This document shows, one piece after another, positions 8,242-16,642 of a stretch of DNA of 25,456 bases. Each line of letters opens with the position of its first letter. Position 1 is the stretch's first letter. This DNA comes from Russula earlei (taxonomy: Eukaryota; Basidiomycota; Agaricomycetes; Russulales; Russulaceae): positions 1 to 25,456 of the forward strand of contig JAGFNK010000688.1 of the NCBI GenBank assembly GCA_025769875.1, in the 5' to 3' direction. The notes beneath the pieces are model-generated. The model was not told the DNA's origin. It ran no database searches and worked only from the letters and a program-made list of their open reading frames with translations. A program made the translations under genes and the position numbers.

Positions 8242-10049
8242 CCATCTTGCTTGTCAGTCCGGTTAGTTTTTGTGGTTCTTTGAAGTATGTCAAATTTTTG
8301 TGGTCTGTCCTTATTCGAACGGGTTTCTCTGCACCCAGGAAGAATGGTCGGCCACTTTTGAGGCCAAAGATGACGGCAGCTAGTTCTTTATCATGTGCGT
8401 CGTAATTTCTTTCTGCGTCTAGTAGTGTTCTTGAATAGAATGCTATGGGATGGAGTCCATCTTCGTATTCTTGGGAAATAACTGCTCCTATGGCAAATCC
8501 TGATGCAGTCAGTGTCGAGGATAAATTGTTTGGTCCAATCTGGAGTTCGGAGAACTGGGTAGGATACGCATGTATCTTTTAGTGATTGGAATGCTTGTTG
8601 TTCTTTGGGTGTCCATTCCCATTGTTTATTCTTTTTTGTCAGGTCATTGAGTGGTCTGGCTTTAATTGAGAAGTTTGGAATGAAGTTGCGGTAGAAGTTG
8701 CAGAATCCTAGGAAGCTGCGGACTTCTTTTAATGTTTTTGGCGTAGGCCAGTCTTCAATCCCTTTGACCTTTACTGGATCCATAGTGATCTTTCCTTCGC
8801 CAATGATTACACCTAAGTATTCGACTTTTCTTTTGTGGAATTGGCATTTTTCTGGTTTAAGATATAGGTCATGTTGTCTCAATTTTGATAGGATGTGGTT
8901 AACTTTCGATTTATGTCTTTCTTCATCATTTTCTGTGGCGATAATGATGTCGTCCATATAGATCTTCAACCATCCTTGAGTGAGTTCTTCTTGAAAGATG
9001 TCATCCATCATTGTTTGAAAGGTTGCTGGAGAGTTAGTTAATCCAAAGAACATTACCGTTGGTTCAAATAATCCGTCGCTGGTTTTGAAGGCTGCTTTCC
9101 ATTCGTCTCCCTCTTTAATCCTAATGTTGTTGTAGCCCCATCTGATGTCGAGTTTAGTGAAGAGTTCTTTGCCTGCTAGGGCATGTATCAACTCTGGGAT
9201 TAAAGGAAGTGGATAGACATTAGGTATGGTCCATTTATTCAGGTTTCTATAGTCTTGTACTGGTTGAAATTTGCCATCCTTCTTTTTAATCAGGAAGAAG
9301 CCACTCGCATATGGTGAGTTGGATCTTCTAATTCGCTTTAATCGTAGATTTTGTTCGAGAAATTTTCCTTGCTCTTCTTTCTCTTTGGGAGAGAGGGGGT
9401 ACACTCTGCAATTGATTGTTGTGGGGGCGTTGGGTTTAAGATCGATAGCATGATCCCACTTTCTTGGCCCAGGGAATCTCTCTGATTTTTGTTCTTCAAA
9501 AACTTGACCATAGGCATGATATTGGGGGGGGACTATTTGTTGCCAGGTCAGTTGTTTTGATTGTACTTGGGATTCCGCTAATTGTTGGGCGATTGTAGTT
9601 TTTTGTAGTTGTGTTTGTACCCAAAGTTCATTGCCCTCTTCCCACTGTGCGATGTTCTTTATCCATTCTGGTGTTTCTTCGTCTCTGGATAAAGTTATCT
9701 TTCCTAACAATGTTCCATTGGTCCAATTGATTTTGGGATTTGTTGATTCAAGGAAGGGGTACCCTAAAATTAGATCGTCTTGTCCGATGTCTGCTATAAG
9801 GAATTGGTGTTTGCTTTTTTGTTCCAATAGTTCTAATTCCAAGTCTACCGCTTGAGTGATTTTTCCTAGGCGGTTAGAAGTGTTATCAACGTTTTTCACC
9901 ACTCTAGGTGTCAACAATTTTCGCGTTTTCAATTGAAGTTGTTTGGTTAATTTAGGGGATATGAAGCATTCAGTTGCTCCACTGTCGATTAACGCAGTTT
10001 TCTTTTCGGCTTTTGAGGTTCCAACGTACATAGTCAAGTTGACCTGCAT
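8242..10049 (-). pseudogene. Gypsy pol: protease, reverse transcriptase, RNase H
   Basis: The open stretch starts MQVNLTMYVGTSKAEK. Protease: ALIDSGATECFIS (residues about 19-31) with ILGYPFLE downstream. Reverse transcriptase: RVYPLSPKEKEE, FFLIKKKDGKFQPVQDYRNL, ELFTKLDIRWGYNNIRI, MFFGLTNSPATFQ and the catalytic IYMDDIII, all intact. RNase H begins at FILDTD; a one-base shift near 8507 moves ASGFAIGAVISQEYEDGLHP into another frame, and a further shift near 8250 precedes WMQYMQDFNLIMEHIPGHTN. RNase H residues DTDAS, the YDAHDKELAAV-type motif and RTDHKNL can be read across frames. Start of the translated polyprotein may lie further upstream if gag and pol are joined. Confidence 0.93.
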
Positions 10050-10113
10050 TGACTTTCTTCTTTTATAATTTTATGTACATTGGTACCTAGGGCCCGAGCG
10101 ATCGCCGATATGC

Positions 10114-11812
10114 TCAGGCATCCGAAAAATCCTTTCCCTCATCATCGTCGGTTTCTCCATTCAGCATCCTAATGAACTCCTCTCTTTCCTCTTTAGAGAG
10201 GGCTTTGGCAGCTTTTGCAACTTTGGCCGTCGCACTTTCTTCAATGATTTCGACAATGGAGGATTCGGATGTGGTGGTGGTCACTTCTGCCGTGCGTGCA
10301 CGTGTTGGTTCGCGTTTAGGTTTTGTGGGGCAGTCTCTGGCAAGGTGTCCTTGTTTTGAGCAATGGAAACATCTGCCTTCGGCGCGGTGTTTTTCCTTGT
10401 CAGCTTTGGTGATCGCTTTGCGTGCCGCACCTGCACTGGTATCCATCGCGTTTGGGTCGCGTAGTGGAAGGCGTGCGTGTGGTGCGGTGGCATTGTTAGT
10501 GGTATTGCTGCGTGTGCCCCAATTCGAAAGGCGGGCCCAAGGGCGATTGTTGTTCGAATTGGTGTTCCTGTTGTGAGTATTGGCGTGATCGGTGAGGACT
10601 GTGCGTTTACGCATCCAGATGCGATGTTGTTTTTGGGCGCTGGTCATCCACTCTAAGAAAGTGGTTGGGTCTTCCTGACTGATGATTGCTTCAACTAATG
10701 GTTTGGGGAGGCCGCACGCGAACAAGCGCATAAACCATAGGGTCGTCCGTGTGTAGAGACCCTCATCGAGCTAATAGTTCAAAATTGGCTATATATTCAT
10801 CAAGATTATTCTCCTTCATCTTGAGTTCACGGAGTTGATCTTGTGCGCGTTCGCACTCAGCGTAGTCAGTGAATGCTCTTTTGAACTGTTGTTCCATAGC
10901 CTGCCAAGCTGTCAGTCCAAAGGGGATTTCATCCGGGTCCATCATGACTTTTTCGAGCCATTCGTCCATCGCTTCGACCCAGCCATCAACGCGAGGTCCT
11001 TCCATTAGTGATAGGAAGTAAGCACATTTTTTGATGGGGTTTTGAGCAATTTTGCTATCGAAGTTCATCCTCATAAAGCGTCGGAACGCGGTGAGGAATG
11101 CGTGGGTGCGGGCACGGTCGCCGTTGAAGGCCTTGGGTGGAATACCTTCGAGTTTACCATTGTCTGAGGGACGTGCGTCGTGGTCGTACGTGGCGTATGC
11201 ACTGTAGTCATCGGGGTCTGGGCTGGGAGGTCGTCTTTCGCGTCCTCTGAATCCTTGGAACAAGGATGGGCGTGGGTATGCCTGCGCCATTCCAGACGAC
11301 GCCAGTTGTTGGGGCACTTGTGCAGGTGGTTCTTCTGGTTCGTCGGCTGCGACGAAAAGTTGCGTCGTGGTCTGAGGTTCTTGTTCCATTGGTTCGGCGG
11401 GTGCAGGTCCGGGAGTTGGCGCATGGGACGGGTTCTTCGAGTTTGGAACTGGTTCTCCTGATTTGGTGAGCTGTTCCATATCAAGGCCCTTGAGAGGGTC
11501 AGAGATTAGTCCGAGGGCCGGGCATGCGACGCGGTAGGCCTCGAAGTAGTCTTCGCGGCGTCGGATTTCGAACCATATGCCGTAGAGTGTTCCAAGGCCT
11601 ACTTTGGCCTTTCTATAGTAAGCATAGTACCCGGTCCAGGGTACACTGTCTATTCCCACTCTGAGGAAGTAAGCATTTTCTCTGAAGGCCTCAGGGACAA
11701 ATGCATCATCAAGGTCCGGGTTCAACTTGAAGGGACATTTGAGTTTCTTCAGTCCTTCTTCAGTGGGTTTTCCTTGTCCTTTGAATCTCCAGTCTCTAGC
11801 CATGGAAGTCAT
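10114..11812 (-). pseudogene. Gypsy gag (capsid and zinc-knuckle nucleocapsid), interrupted
   Basis: ATG at 11812 opens 349 codons (MTSMARDWRFKGQGKP). Residues about 230-345 form the capsid-like retrotransposon Gag domain (IPPKAFNGDRARTHAFLTAF..QQFKRAFTDYAECERAQDQL). The frame stops at TGA after YIANFELLAR; the same protein evidently continues as TDDPMV and then, one frame over, LFACGLPKPLVEAI, followed by an Asn/Arg-rich stretch and a CX2CX4HX4C knuckle (CFHCSKQGHLARDC). An acidic tail (TDDDEGKDFSDA) ends it at 10114. So this copy has one nonsense codon and one single-base frameshift near 10725. The 80-base leader between ATG and LTR holds the primer site. Confidence 0.92.
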
Positions 11813-11878
11813 CTTTCAAAATTCGTTGTATTCGGGGGTGGATGCGTGTATACGCGTTCGGGGTCGAGGGTTCGAGGG

Positions 11879-11890
11879 TAAGCTTGTTCT
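11879..11890 (-). promoter_or_regulatory. Self-priming primer-binding site of the Gypsy element
   Basis: Two bases after the 5' LTR the element RNA reads AGAACAAGCTTA. This is a perfect 12-nt complement of TAAGCTTGTTCT in the LTR (12169-12158 on the minus strand), which lies 33 nt from the start of the TATA box and so should be the 5' end of the RNA. There is no tRNA-type TGG site. Priming by the RNA's own 5' end is the known mechanism of Tf1 and its relatives. Confidence 0.75.
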
Positions 11891-11892
11891 AA

Positions 11893-12387
11893 TGTCACCG
11901 ACTGGGGGCGGTGTCGCTGACAAATCGGTTCACGCGCGAGACGAGCGCAGCGAGTCGAGCGAGACACTAAGTCCTCACGAGTTTCGGGGATCTCGGAGAC
12001 TATATTGCCAAGGCAAATATGTTCCGCGGAGAGGAGGAACTACAAATAAGTCTTCGCGTTTGAGAAGACTTATGAGTAGAAAGGTTTTCAGACGATGTGC
12101 TTGATGTCTTGCAAGCCTACAAGTCCTGAAGTTCGAAATCCAGTGATATTTCACAGGAGAACAAGCTTAGGGCTTGTCCTCGTAAAACAGCAGTCTTATA
12201 TACATGCTAGATACTATATCAAATAGTATCCTTGAGGTGGAAGTGAGGCGATCGAACTAGAACACGCAGGAAACGTCTGGTATGTGTAAGGCTATGGAAG
12301 GATCATAAAACACGCGGAAAACTCGAGACATGTCCGGGTAGGCTTATCCAGTTGCCGGTCCGGTCCGAAGTACCGGTTCTTGTGACA
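11893..12387 (-). repeat. Gypsy 5' LTR
   Basis: 495 bp; acts as promoter in minus orientation. It holds a TATA box, a predicted start about 33 nt downstream, an imperfect palindrome around the start (AACAAGC..GCTTGT) and a second hairpin AAGTCTTC..GAAGACTT at about 12047-12071. Compared with 4963-5457 there are 9 single-base differences and no indel. Confidence 0.97.
12196..12202 (-). promoter_or_regulatory. TATA box of the Gypsy 5' LTR
   Basis: TATATAA on the minus strand. The sequence TAAGCTTGTTCT starts 33 nt downstream; the same spacing is kept in the solo LTR at 24751-25240, which supports both the TATA box and the position of the RNA start. Confidence 0.65.
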
Positions 12388-12392
12388 TGTGC
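12388..12392. repeat. Gypsy target-site duplication, right copy (TGTGC)
   Basis: TGTGC follows the 5' LTR end directly; matches 4958-4962. Confidence 0.95.
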
Positions 12393-12799
12393 TGCCTTGC
12401 CGGCCTTATCTGCCCCAGTTGTCTCAATCCCAGTTGCCGCAGTCTCAGTCTCCTCCTCGTCTCCTCTAGCCGCCATTACTTCAGTCCAACCAGCCCCTAC
12501 AAAGTCAGCTTCGTCTGGCTTCTTCCACAGCTTCAGTCTCGCTCACAGCTGTTACCTCAGCTCATCCGCTGCCACCATTTTGGTCTCAACCCTGTCCGTC
12601 ATTTTAGTCTCATGCAACACACATTGTCCAAGAAGGCCCCAGACCTGAGCTCAGTCACTCGCCACTTCAGGAGGAGCACAAACCGCCTCCACACCGCCAG
12701 TGCCTGAGACGCTGCTGACACAAGTAATATGCCCCACGCCACCCCTCATGTCGCCTCATCCCTGTGGGTCTGACTGTGTCATACAACTGTGTTGACCAT

Positions 12800-13401
12800 T
12801 AGGCATTCAAACATCCCAACAAGGTCCATTTCGCCATAGATTATGATTGATCAGAGCCATTTCTGGGTATCTCCATGTCGGATGGCTCATCTATCCAGAC
12901 CACTATCATTTATGAAGCCGATGAGCCCAACAAAGGTCGAGAGGTCCCTATGCTGAATTGCCACATGACATTTCTAGTGTTGCCAATGTACTGAAATCTC
13001 TCGGCATCAAGAAAGGCGATTCTGTCTCTATCTACCTTCCTCTGGCATGGCAAGCGGTCACTGCCCTCCTCATGTGTGCGCGCATTGGTGCCATAAGGAC
13101 AATGCGGCTCTGGCAGTTGTTGATACGGTCACAACTCACCCCTGCAGAGAAGCCAGAAAACATGACAGAGTGGACGGCTGAACAAGGGCGTCGCAGTGGG
13201 AAGACTATCGCAACCAAAGCAGTCGATTTGGCACTGAAGGGCTGCCCGCATGTTGAGCATGTCCTCATTCTTAGGCACATGGGGAATGAAGTTCCGTGGA
13301 CACAGGGCCATGACAAGTGGTGGCACAAAGAGCCAATGCGAGTCCTCAATCACTGCATGCCAGAGATCTTGTCAGTGAAGATCCACTCTTTATTCTTTAT
13401 G
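12800..13401 (+). pseudogene. Acetyl-CoA synthetase fragment with internal inversion
   Basis: Plus-strand pieces match the N-terminal half of acetyl-CoA synthetase (AMP-forming, acetate + ATP + CoA): HPNKV, then TIIYEADEPNKGREV, YAELPHDISSVANVLKSLGI, KKGDSVSIYLPLAWQAV, CARIGAI, then GRRSGKTIATKAVDLALK, VEHVLILRHMGNEVPW and DKWWHKE, ending at SEDPLFILY just before the ATP-binding signature would begin. Between CARIGA and GRRSGK the missing VHSVMFSGFSAG..DRINNCQSRIVL segment is present but on the minus strand (13093-13175). There are frameshifts near 12945 and 13375 and extra sequence at about 12830-12900. Catalytic core and C-terminal domain are absent. It lies inside the large DNA element, so it looks like a captured and rearranged host-gene piece. 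Confidence 0.88.
13093..13175 (-). pseudogene. Inverted 83-bp segment of the acetyl-CoA synthetase fragment
   Basis: Read on the minus strand this segment gives VHSVMFSGFSAG and DRINNCQSRIVLM, exactly the part missing between GA and AEQGRRSGK on the plus strand. Flipping it back joins both sides in frame (ATIG-to-VHS on the left, IVLM-to-AEQG on the right). The breakpoints are flanked by GCC on the left and GGC on the right, a 3-base inverted match. Confidence 0.85.
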
Positions 13402-13404
13402 TGA

Positions 13405-14071
13405 GATGCCTGCTTGCACATGCCCATCAGCACGCATCTGAACTTGCTGCAGAGGAGGGAACCCATGACGTGCAAGTTTCATGTCTTGCTCAAGACCACA
13501 CACATACGATAGTATGATGCACTGTGTGGGAGAACAAAATGAAAGGTAGACAGGAATGACGAAGGTATGTCTCCCTGAATCCCATCCTTCCTCCAGACCC
13601 CTCTGCTCCTTCACATGCGTCTGGCCGCTGACAGGTCAAGACTTGTACGCCGCCACTTGTGGTCCTGTTGTCCCTCGATAGAGAATGTGACAGACAGCTG
13701 GCCGCGGTCGGACCAGAAGGGAATAATGATTTCCACCTTCAGAGTCATGTAATTGAATGCCCAGGTGAAAGGGGCAAGCTTTCATATCCAAGGGTCAACA
13801 ACAATGTCCTGATATCAGGTATGTATGATGCACCACATATGACAGAGCTGTCCTGATCCCTCTAATGATAAATGAGCGCATTTTTCTGCAGGTCGGGTAG
13901 GCGACAAAGGTAGTGTGCGCGTGAATGCCGCATCTCGCACAACAAACGCCAAAAGGTGCCCGAGCATCACACTGTCGCTCACCGCATCACTCTGGCCTAC
14001 CAAGCCATCCCTCCATCGTTTGCCATTGTTCACCGCCGCTGTATGCAAGGGCTCGCAGCCCACTATTCGCC
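13405..14071. other. Interior of the DNA element without a supported gene
   Basis: Nothing recognisable between the acetyl-CoA synthetase fragment and the right TIR. Open frames of 65-105 codons exist on both strands (for example around 13659-13856, ending MYDAPHMTELS) without known motifs. Confidence 0.4.
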
Positions 14072-14912
14072 CATTCACTCGCAATCGCAATCGCTGCCTT
14101 GATGCACGCCTCATGTCATCGTTTGAATTTTGTCTTATTGCTCTTCCATCAGTCCTTGTCCGGTCCCATGAATGTGCCCTTCTCGTGTGCTACATCATAA
14201 ATAGTTGTATCATATCATGTGCTCAGCTGTAGGGATAATGTAATTTTATCATGCTTGGGGTCAGCACCCCAAAACGTGAAAATTCAATGAGTGAAACCAA
14301 TTATTTGGCTGCCTCTGGATACAGTACATGAGGTTCTACTGTCCAAGTTTCAAGGCAGTCCATCGAGAAATGGTTGAGATATGACAGTTCGAAAAATCGC
14401 ATGCAGATGGGCACCCAAAAATCGAAACTTCAAGAACTGATAATTAGACACCAACTCTTTGGCTGCACCTAGACACATTACATGAGATCCCACTGTCCAA
14501 GTTTCAAGGCAATCCATTGAGAAATGGTTGAGATATGGCAGTTCGAAATTTCACACTCAGATGGCACCCAAAAATTGAAACTTCAACAACAAAGAATTAG
14601 ACCCCAACTCTTGGGCTGCACCTAGATACAGTACATGAGATCCCACTGTTGAAGTTCCAAGTCAATCAATTCAGAAACAGTTGAGATATGGCAGTTCAAA
14701 GTTTTGCACTCATGTCGGCACCTGAAAATCAACATCTCAAGAACTGAATATTAGACTCCCATATTTTCACTGCACCTAGATATAGTATATAAGGTTCTAC
14801 TGGCAAAATTTCAAGGCAATCTGTTGAGAAACTGTTGAGATATAGCAGTTTTAATTTCACACTTGAAATGACATCCAAAAATGGCAAGTGCAAGGTCATG
14901 TGAAAATGACAG
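14072..14912 (-). repeat. Right terminal inverted repeat (four subterminal units)
   Basis: Inverted partner of 1342-1967. Read from the outer end, units of 153-154 bp start at 14850, 14696, 14543 and 14389. Several differences from the left TIR are CpG in one and CpA in the other (for example GTCGTTTTCACG against GTCATTTTCACA at the very ends). Confidence 0.8.
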
Positions 14913-14914
14913 TA
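14913..14914. repeat. TA target duplication, right end of large DNA element
   Basis: TA directly follows the right terminus; partner of 1340-1341. Confidence 0.75.
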
Positions 14915-15383
14915 ATGCTGGTGGGCTCTCTCTATGCACTATTCTCCTGGGCACATTTCAACCCATTTGTTTCTGTAGATTCCAGCAACTGGACTTGGAC
15001 CCCTGGCTGTTGGGATACAGCCCTGGATGAATGGATGGCTTTCGCAGAAGGGGTGTGTAAGTTTCAACCCGAGGCTGGAGTCTTCGATCTGGGACCCTTT
15101 GCATCTATTCACAACACCACTGTGCTCATTTGTGAGTGCTACAGAGAGGCGGAGAAAGTTGTTTGGCAGCAAGCAGTCAACCTCCCACGAGACAGGATTA
15201 TTTTTACTGGTCAACCTGGGATCGGTAAGCGCTTCTTTCTGCACATTGCTGTGCAAAGCAGAAACAGTCTCTCCAGGTAAAACATATTTTGTATGGTACC
15301 TCCTCATCCGCCTCTTGGAGGACAACCAAACAATCATGTTCATTGTTGATGGGGAAAGCCCAATCCTCTTTTACCTTGATGGC
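14915..15383 (+). pseudogene. RHS/Crinkler-like P-loop protein, 5' part
   Basis: The frame runs from the TA junction: SLYALFSWAHFNPF, NWTWTPGCWDTALDEWMAFA, GVFDLGPFASIHNTT, then VVWQQAVNLPRDRIIFTGQ and the Walker A loop GQPGIG-KT. A 52-nt GT..AG intron (15225-15276) sits inside the loop, after the first base of the last Gly codon; splicing gives GKTYFVWYLLIRLLEDNQ, then FYLDGIY. These features fit the fungal RHS/Crinkler-type P-loop proteins that are numerous in basidiomycetes; their role is uncertain (suggested links to conflict, effectors or transposons). The gene is cut at codon IY by the Copia element and resumes at 21080. Its true start is not certain because the large DNA element abuts it. 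Confidence 0.75.
15225..15276 (+). other. Intron inside the Walker A motif
   Basis: GTAAGC..CTCCAG, 52 nt. Removing it joins GQPGIG to KTYFVWYLL in frame. Length and borders are typical of basidiomycete introns. Confidence 0.85.
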
Positions 15384-15388
15384 ATATA
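15384..15388. repeat. Copia target-site duplication, left copy (ATATA)
   Basis: ATATA precedes the LTR at 15389 and recurs at 21080-21084 after the other LTR. Confidence 0.95.
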
Positions 15389-16029
15389 TGGTGAAGATAT
15401 GATACCCAGGTGGTGGGAACACATGAGTGGGCAAGATGGGCCAGTGGGCTGTTGGTGCAGCACAGAGTCAGGGATGCATGTAAATGATGCAGAGTGGTGG
15501 TAGAGCATGAGAGGGGGACTTGTTTGAAGTGCATGTGAGGGGTTTTCAAGAACAAGGAACATGACAATTGTTATATTTGCAGGCAATAAGAAGCTATTTT
15601 ATATGTTTTACAAGTATGTTACTTAAGGAATAAAATAGGGGAGTGTTTTAAGGAGATTTTTGGAGTCAAGAACAGAAGTAAAACAGAAATGAAAACATAT
15701 AGTGAAAAGACTTTGGACTTCAATGGAAATAACACATTGCCTCTCTATGTGGCTGATGTGCTTGTTCCAGTTTTGGTGTGTGCATGTGATTGAGTTGCAT
15801 GTTTGCATTTTTCTTGGATACAGAGTCATGGAGACAGTGTGGAATGTTCTTGCTTTTTGGACATTTTCAATTTTTAAGTGGGTCATACAAGGCCTGAGAA
15901 GGATCGCAGCAGAATGTATTTTCCCCTGAGAGGAGTGGAAAAAATTAGGGGATCAAAATGATCCCAGGGATGCACTGTGTTGCGCTTTCGTGCTCCTCCA
16001 CATGTGCCCCTGGTGGCCCGGAACTGCCA
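15389..16029 (-). repeat. Copia 3' LTR
   Basis: 641 bp, pairs with 20439-21079. Differences come mainly as CA in one copy and TG in the other, the mark of a lost CpG hit on opposite strands. Confidence 0.96.
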
Positions 16030-16041
16030 CTCCCCCTCAAG
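16030..16041 (-). promoter_or_regulatory. Copia polypurine tract
   Basis: CTTGAGGGGGAG on the minus strand lies directly against the 3' LTR, as expected for the plus-strand primer. Confidence 0.75.
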
Positions 16042-16642
16042 TGCGAAGCCCAAGGAAGGAGATATGAAAACCCATCTTCCACTTAGGAAGTGGTTTGGTC
16101 ATCATGTCTACCACCATGTCTTCTGTGGGGCAATATGAGACCTTGAGTGTGCCTTTGGCAATAGTGTCTCTAATAAAATGGTAACGCAAGTCAATATGTT
16201 TAGTGTGCACATGATAATTGTCCATCATGGCAAGTGTGAGTGCCACCTGGTTGTTGCAATAAAGTGTGGTAGGGGCAATGAGCAAAGGAAATAGCTCAAG
16301 GATGAGCTACTGGAGCCACATTGCCTCCTTCATGGTGTGTGTTGCTGTGACGTATTTAGCCTTGGCAGTTGATAGTGTGACCAGCTCTTGTTTTCAGGAG
16401 CTCCAAGAGACAACGCCTCCGTCAATAAGGAAAGTGTATCCAGATATGGCGCACCTGTGTTCTTGCGAGGTGCCATCCACATCTGTGTAGCCTATCAGGT
16501 CAAAGTGTTCGCCTCTGTACATGAGCTCTAAGGTTTTTGTTCCGGACAGATACCAGAACACGTGCTTCACTGCCTCCCAATGAGCGATGCCTGGATTTTT
16601 AAGGAATTGGGATAGAGTGGAGATGGCAAAAGCAATGTTGGG
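16042..16642 (-). pseudogene. Copia RNase H
   Basis: Follows the RT after a TGA: PNIAFAISTLSQFLKNPG, AHWEAVKHVFWYLSGT, YTDVDGTSQEHRCAISGY, SWSSWKQELVTLSTAKAKY, then LYCNNQVALTLA, YHVHTKHIDLRYHFIRD and TKPLPKWK. The usual TEAEY-type motif is TAKAKY here: acidic residues have become Lys, consistent with G-to-A change. A further TAG interrupts after EAMWLQ near 16308. The end of the polyprotein is FLGLRT at 16037, overlapping the polypurine tract. Confidence 0.85.

Larger units (their letters stand above)
4963..12387 (-). mobile_element. Complete Ty3/Gypsy chromovirus (Tf1/sushi-like), minus orientation
   Basis: A 7,425-bp element with two 495-bp LTRs starting TGTCAC and ending GTGACA, 5-bp TSD, and on the minus strand, in order: 5' LTR (11893-12387), self-primer site (11879-11890), gag, protease, reverse transcriptase, RNase H, integrase, chromodomain, an extra zinc-knuckle ORF, polypurine tract and 3' LTR (4963-5457). 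Pol order RT-RH-IN marks Ty3/Gypsy; the C-terminal chromodomain marks a chromovirus. The LTRs differ at 9 of 495 sites (all transitions, about 7 at CpG), so the insertion is fairly recent, yet the coding part has many frameshifts. Confidence 0.97.
1342..14912. mobile_element. Large Tc1/mariner-like DNA element with long, repeat-built TIRs, carrying host-gene fragments
   Basis: The ends CTGTCGTTTTCAC (1342) and, inverted, CTGTCATTTTCAC (14912) are both flanked by TA. Homology between the inverted ends continues for more than 600 bases. Inside are a decayed DD34E transposase (minus strand), a PhoD-like fragment, an acetyl-CoA synthetase fragment and a later Gypsy insertion (4963-12387). Without the Gypsy element it would be about 6.1 kb. 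TA flanks plus a DD34E transposase support Tc1/mariner, but the TIRs are much longer than the usual tens to few hundred bases. It is also possible that the transposase sits in a smaller element nested within the long-TIR element; I found no separate TIRs around it. Confidence 0.7.

Noticed and set aside
10172..10576. 134-codon plus-strand frame opposite the gag zinc knuckle
   Set aside because: Antisense of a recognised gag region; no motif of its own.
11893..12387. Possible tRNA primer site for the Gypsy element
   Set aside because: No TGG or tRNA-like complement follows the LTR; the 12-nt self-complement explains the site better.
15702..15929. Plus-strand open frame starting MKRLWTSMEITHCLSMWLM, with a near copy at 20752-20979
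   Set aside because: It lies wholly inside the Copia LTRs and recurs only because the LTRs are duplicated; no motif, and the opposite strand carries overlapping frames.
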